From an uncultured Eisenbergiella sp. (lineage in GTDB: Bacteria > Bacillota > Clostridia > Lachnospirales > Lachnospiraceae): DNA of 7,522 nucleotides. A program made the position numbers and the translations under genes. The notes below the pieces were generated by a model. The model made no database searches. It saw only the letters and a list, made by a program, of their open reading frames with translations, and was not told the DNA's origin. Positions 6,405-7,522 of the stretch are shown in pieces (the first letter of the stretch is position 1; each line of letters begins with the position of its first letter). The stretch is from NCBI GenBank assembly GCA_948960675.1, contig CARDPF010000152.1:1-7522 (forward strand), in the 5' to 3' direction.

Positions 6405-7289
6405 ATGCGGAAAAAGAAAAGCCGGGGAGATTGGTGGTTTGACCTTGGGCTGGTGGTCATCAGTCTGCTGATCATTGTCGTGATCGCCTATCCCCTCTAT
6501 TTTGTCGTGATTGCCTCCTTCAGCCAGCCGGAAGCGGTACTTGGGGGGAAATTGCGGTTTTTGCCCATCGGATTTAACGTGGAATCCTATAAAATGGTAT
6601 TATCGGAGAGAAAAGTCTGGATCGGATACCGCAATACGATTTTATACACGGTTTTGGGAACCTGTATCAATCTGGTGCTGACCACACTGGCGGCATACCC
6701 GCTGTCCAGAAAGGATATGCCCTATCGGGGGCCCCTGACTTTTGTGGCGTCCTTTACCATGCTGTTTGGCGGCGGTATGATTCCGGTTTACATGGTGGTT
6801 AAGAATCTGGGACTTACGGACAGCATTTGGGCGATGGTCATTCCCAATGCGCTGGCAACCTACAACATGCTGGTGATGAAAAACTATTTCCAGAGCAGCA
6901 TTCCGGAAGAACTGCAGGAGGCTGCGGCCATCGACGGCTGCGACCATTTCCGGACCCTTCTTCGGGTAGTGCTTCCGCTGTCCGCGCCGATTGTGGCGGT
7001 AATTGTGCTTTTCTATGCGGTGGGACACTGGAACGCGTTTTTCAATGCCGTCATTTATCTGCGCGACCAGGAACTGTTCCCCTTACAGATCGTGCTGCGG
7101 GATATCCTGCTGCAAAACAGTCTGGAAGCGGTGGGGGGCGACCTGACCGGCATGTATGAAAAGGTGATGCGCGGGGAAACCATGAAATATGCGTTGATCA
7201 TCGTGGCCAGCGCGCCCGTCATTGCCATGTATCCCTTCGTACAGAAATATTTTGTGAAAGGAGTTATGGTGGGAGCCATAAAAGGATGA
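6405..7289 (+). CDS. Carbohydrate ABC transporter permease, YtcP/LplC-like
   Basis: This 294-residue protein is the second channel subunit and probably pairs with the upstream permease. Membrane helices lie at about 15-38, 79-99, 113-133, 140-160, 192-212 and 262-283. The EAA loop reads EAAAIDGCDHFRTLLRVVLP (172-191), with E172, G178 and L190-P191. The C-terminal YPFVQKYFVKGVMVGAIKG is the hallmark ending of the YtcP/LplC group. The start is ATG, with AGGAGG overlapping the region just after the upstream stop and seven bases before the ATG; the genes are 12 bp apart. Its stop codon overlaps the ATG of the sulfatase gene (ATGA), so translation of the two is probably coupled. Length is typical and no key residue is missing. 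Confidence 0.96.
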   Translation: MRKKKSRGDWWFDLGLVVISLLIIVVIAYPLYFVVIASFSQPEAVLGGKLRFLPIGFNVESYKMVLSERKVWIGYRNTILYTVLGTCINLVLTTLAAYPLSRKDMPYRGPLTFVASFTMLFGGGMIPVYMVVKNLGLTDSIWAMVIPNALATYNMLVMKNYFQSSIPEELQEAAAIDGCDHFRTLLRVVLPLSAPIVAVIVLFYAVGHWNAFFNAVIYLRDQELFPLQIVLRDILLQNSLEAVGGDLTGMYEKVMRGETMKYALIIVASAPVIAMYPFVQKYFVKGVMVGAIKG

Positions 7290-7522
7290 GTATGAGTGAG
7301 AGAAAACCGAACCTGATTTATATTTTTGCGGACCAGCTGCGCTATTTTAGCCTGGGCTATGCAGGGGATCCAAACGCACAGACGCCCCATATTGATGCGC
7401 TGTGCAAAGAGAGCGTCGATTTGTGCCAGACCGTTTCCGGCCATCCGGTCTGCGCGCCTTACCGCGCTTCTTTGCTTACCGGAAAGTATACCACCAGTAC
7501 GGGCATGGTGATCAACGAAATC
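7286..7522 (+). CDS. Sulfatase, alkaline-phosphatase superfamily, Cys-type (N-terminal part, runs off the edge)
   Basis: The first 79 codons are present and the frame stays open to the right edge. The start PNLIYIFADQLRYFSLGYAG is typical of sulfatases. D16 is the expected metal ligand, with Gln at 17 where many relatives have a second Asp. TPHIDALCKES follows, then the active-site signature C56-A-P-Y-R60 and ASLLTGKY, matching C-x-P/A-x-R. In active enzymes this Cys becomes formylglycine; in anaerobes that modification is made by a radical SAM maturase, and none is seen here. There is no signal peptide or lipobox, so it should be cytoplasmic and act on imported material. The first ATG (7286) overlaps the permease stop. 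An in-frame ATG at 7292 has AAAGGA five bases upstream and may be the true start. It is likely to hydrolyse a sulfate ester on a sugar, but the substrate is unknown and related phosphonate hydrolases share the fold. Confidence 0.92.
   Translation, partial: MSMSERKPNLIYIFADQLRYFSLGYAGDPNAQTPHIDALCKESVDLCQTVSGHPVCAPYRASLLTGKYTTSTGMVINEI

Overview
The window looks like a carbohydrate-uptake locus from a Gram-positive anaerobe of the class Clostridia, possibly Lachnospiraceae. This placement is inferred. It rests on roughly even base composition, strong AGGAGG-type ribosome binding sites, a lipoprotein-anchored binding protein, and the pairing of a YesM/YesN-type two-component system with an LplA/LplB/YtcP-type importer. 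No rRNA, tRNA, IS element, CRISPR array or phage gene is visible.

Layout. Positions 1-135 hold no gene I can support. Two minus-strand genes follow: an AraC-type response regulator (136-1680) downstream of its sensor histidine kinase (1741-3501). A divergent control region of about 200 bp (3502-3700) has a convincing minus-strand promoter for the kinase/regulator pair and a plus-strand promoter for the transporter. It also has an inverted repeat lying across the transporter promoter and a 21-bp-spaced direct repeat just upstream of it. On the plus strand come a solute-binding lipoprotein (3701-5344), an intercistronic stretch with two tandem hairpins, two inner-membrane permeases (5457-6392 and 6405-7289), and the first 79 codons of a Cys-type sulfatase that overlaps the second permease and runs off the right edge.

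How the genes may work together (inference). The kinase senses a ligand outside the membrane and phosphorylates the regulator, which activates the divergent transporter operon. The lipoprotein captures an oligosaccharide and the two permeases import it. No ATPase gene is present, so a shared MsmX/MsmK-type ATPase encoded elsewhere probably powers the importer. The sulfatase shows no signal peptide, so it would act in the cytoplasm. That suggests the imported substrate is a sulfated glycan fragment that is desulfated after uptake. Every component belongs to a known family. The least expected features are a Rho-independent-type terminator read on the plus strand inside the 3' end of the regulator gene, the tandem hairpins after the binding-protein gene, and the repeat architecture of the divergent promoter.
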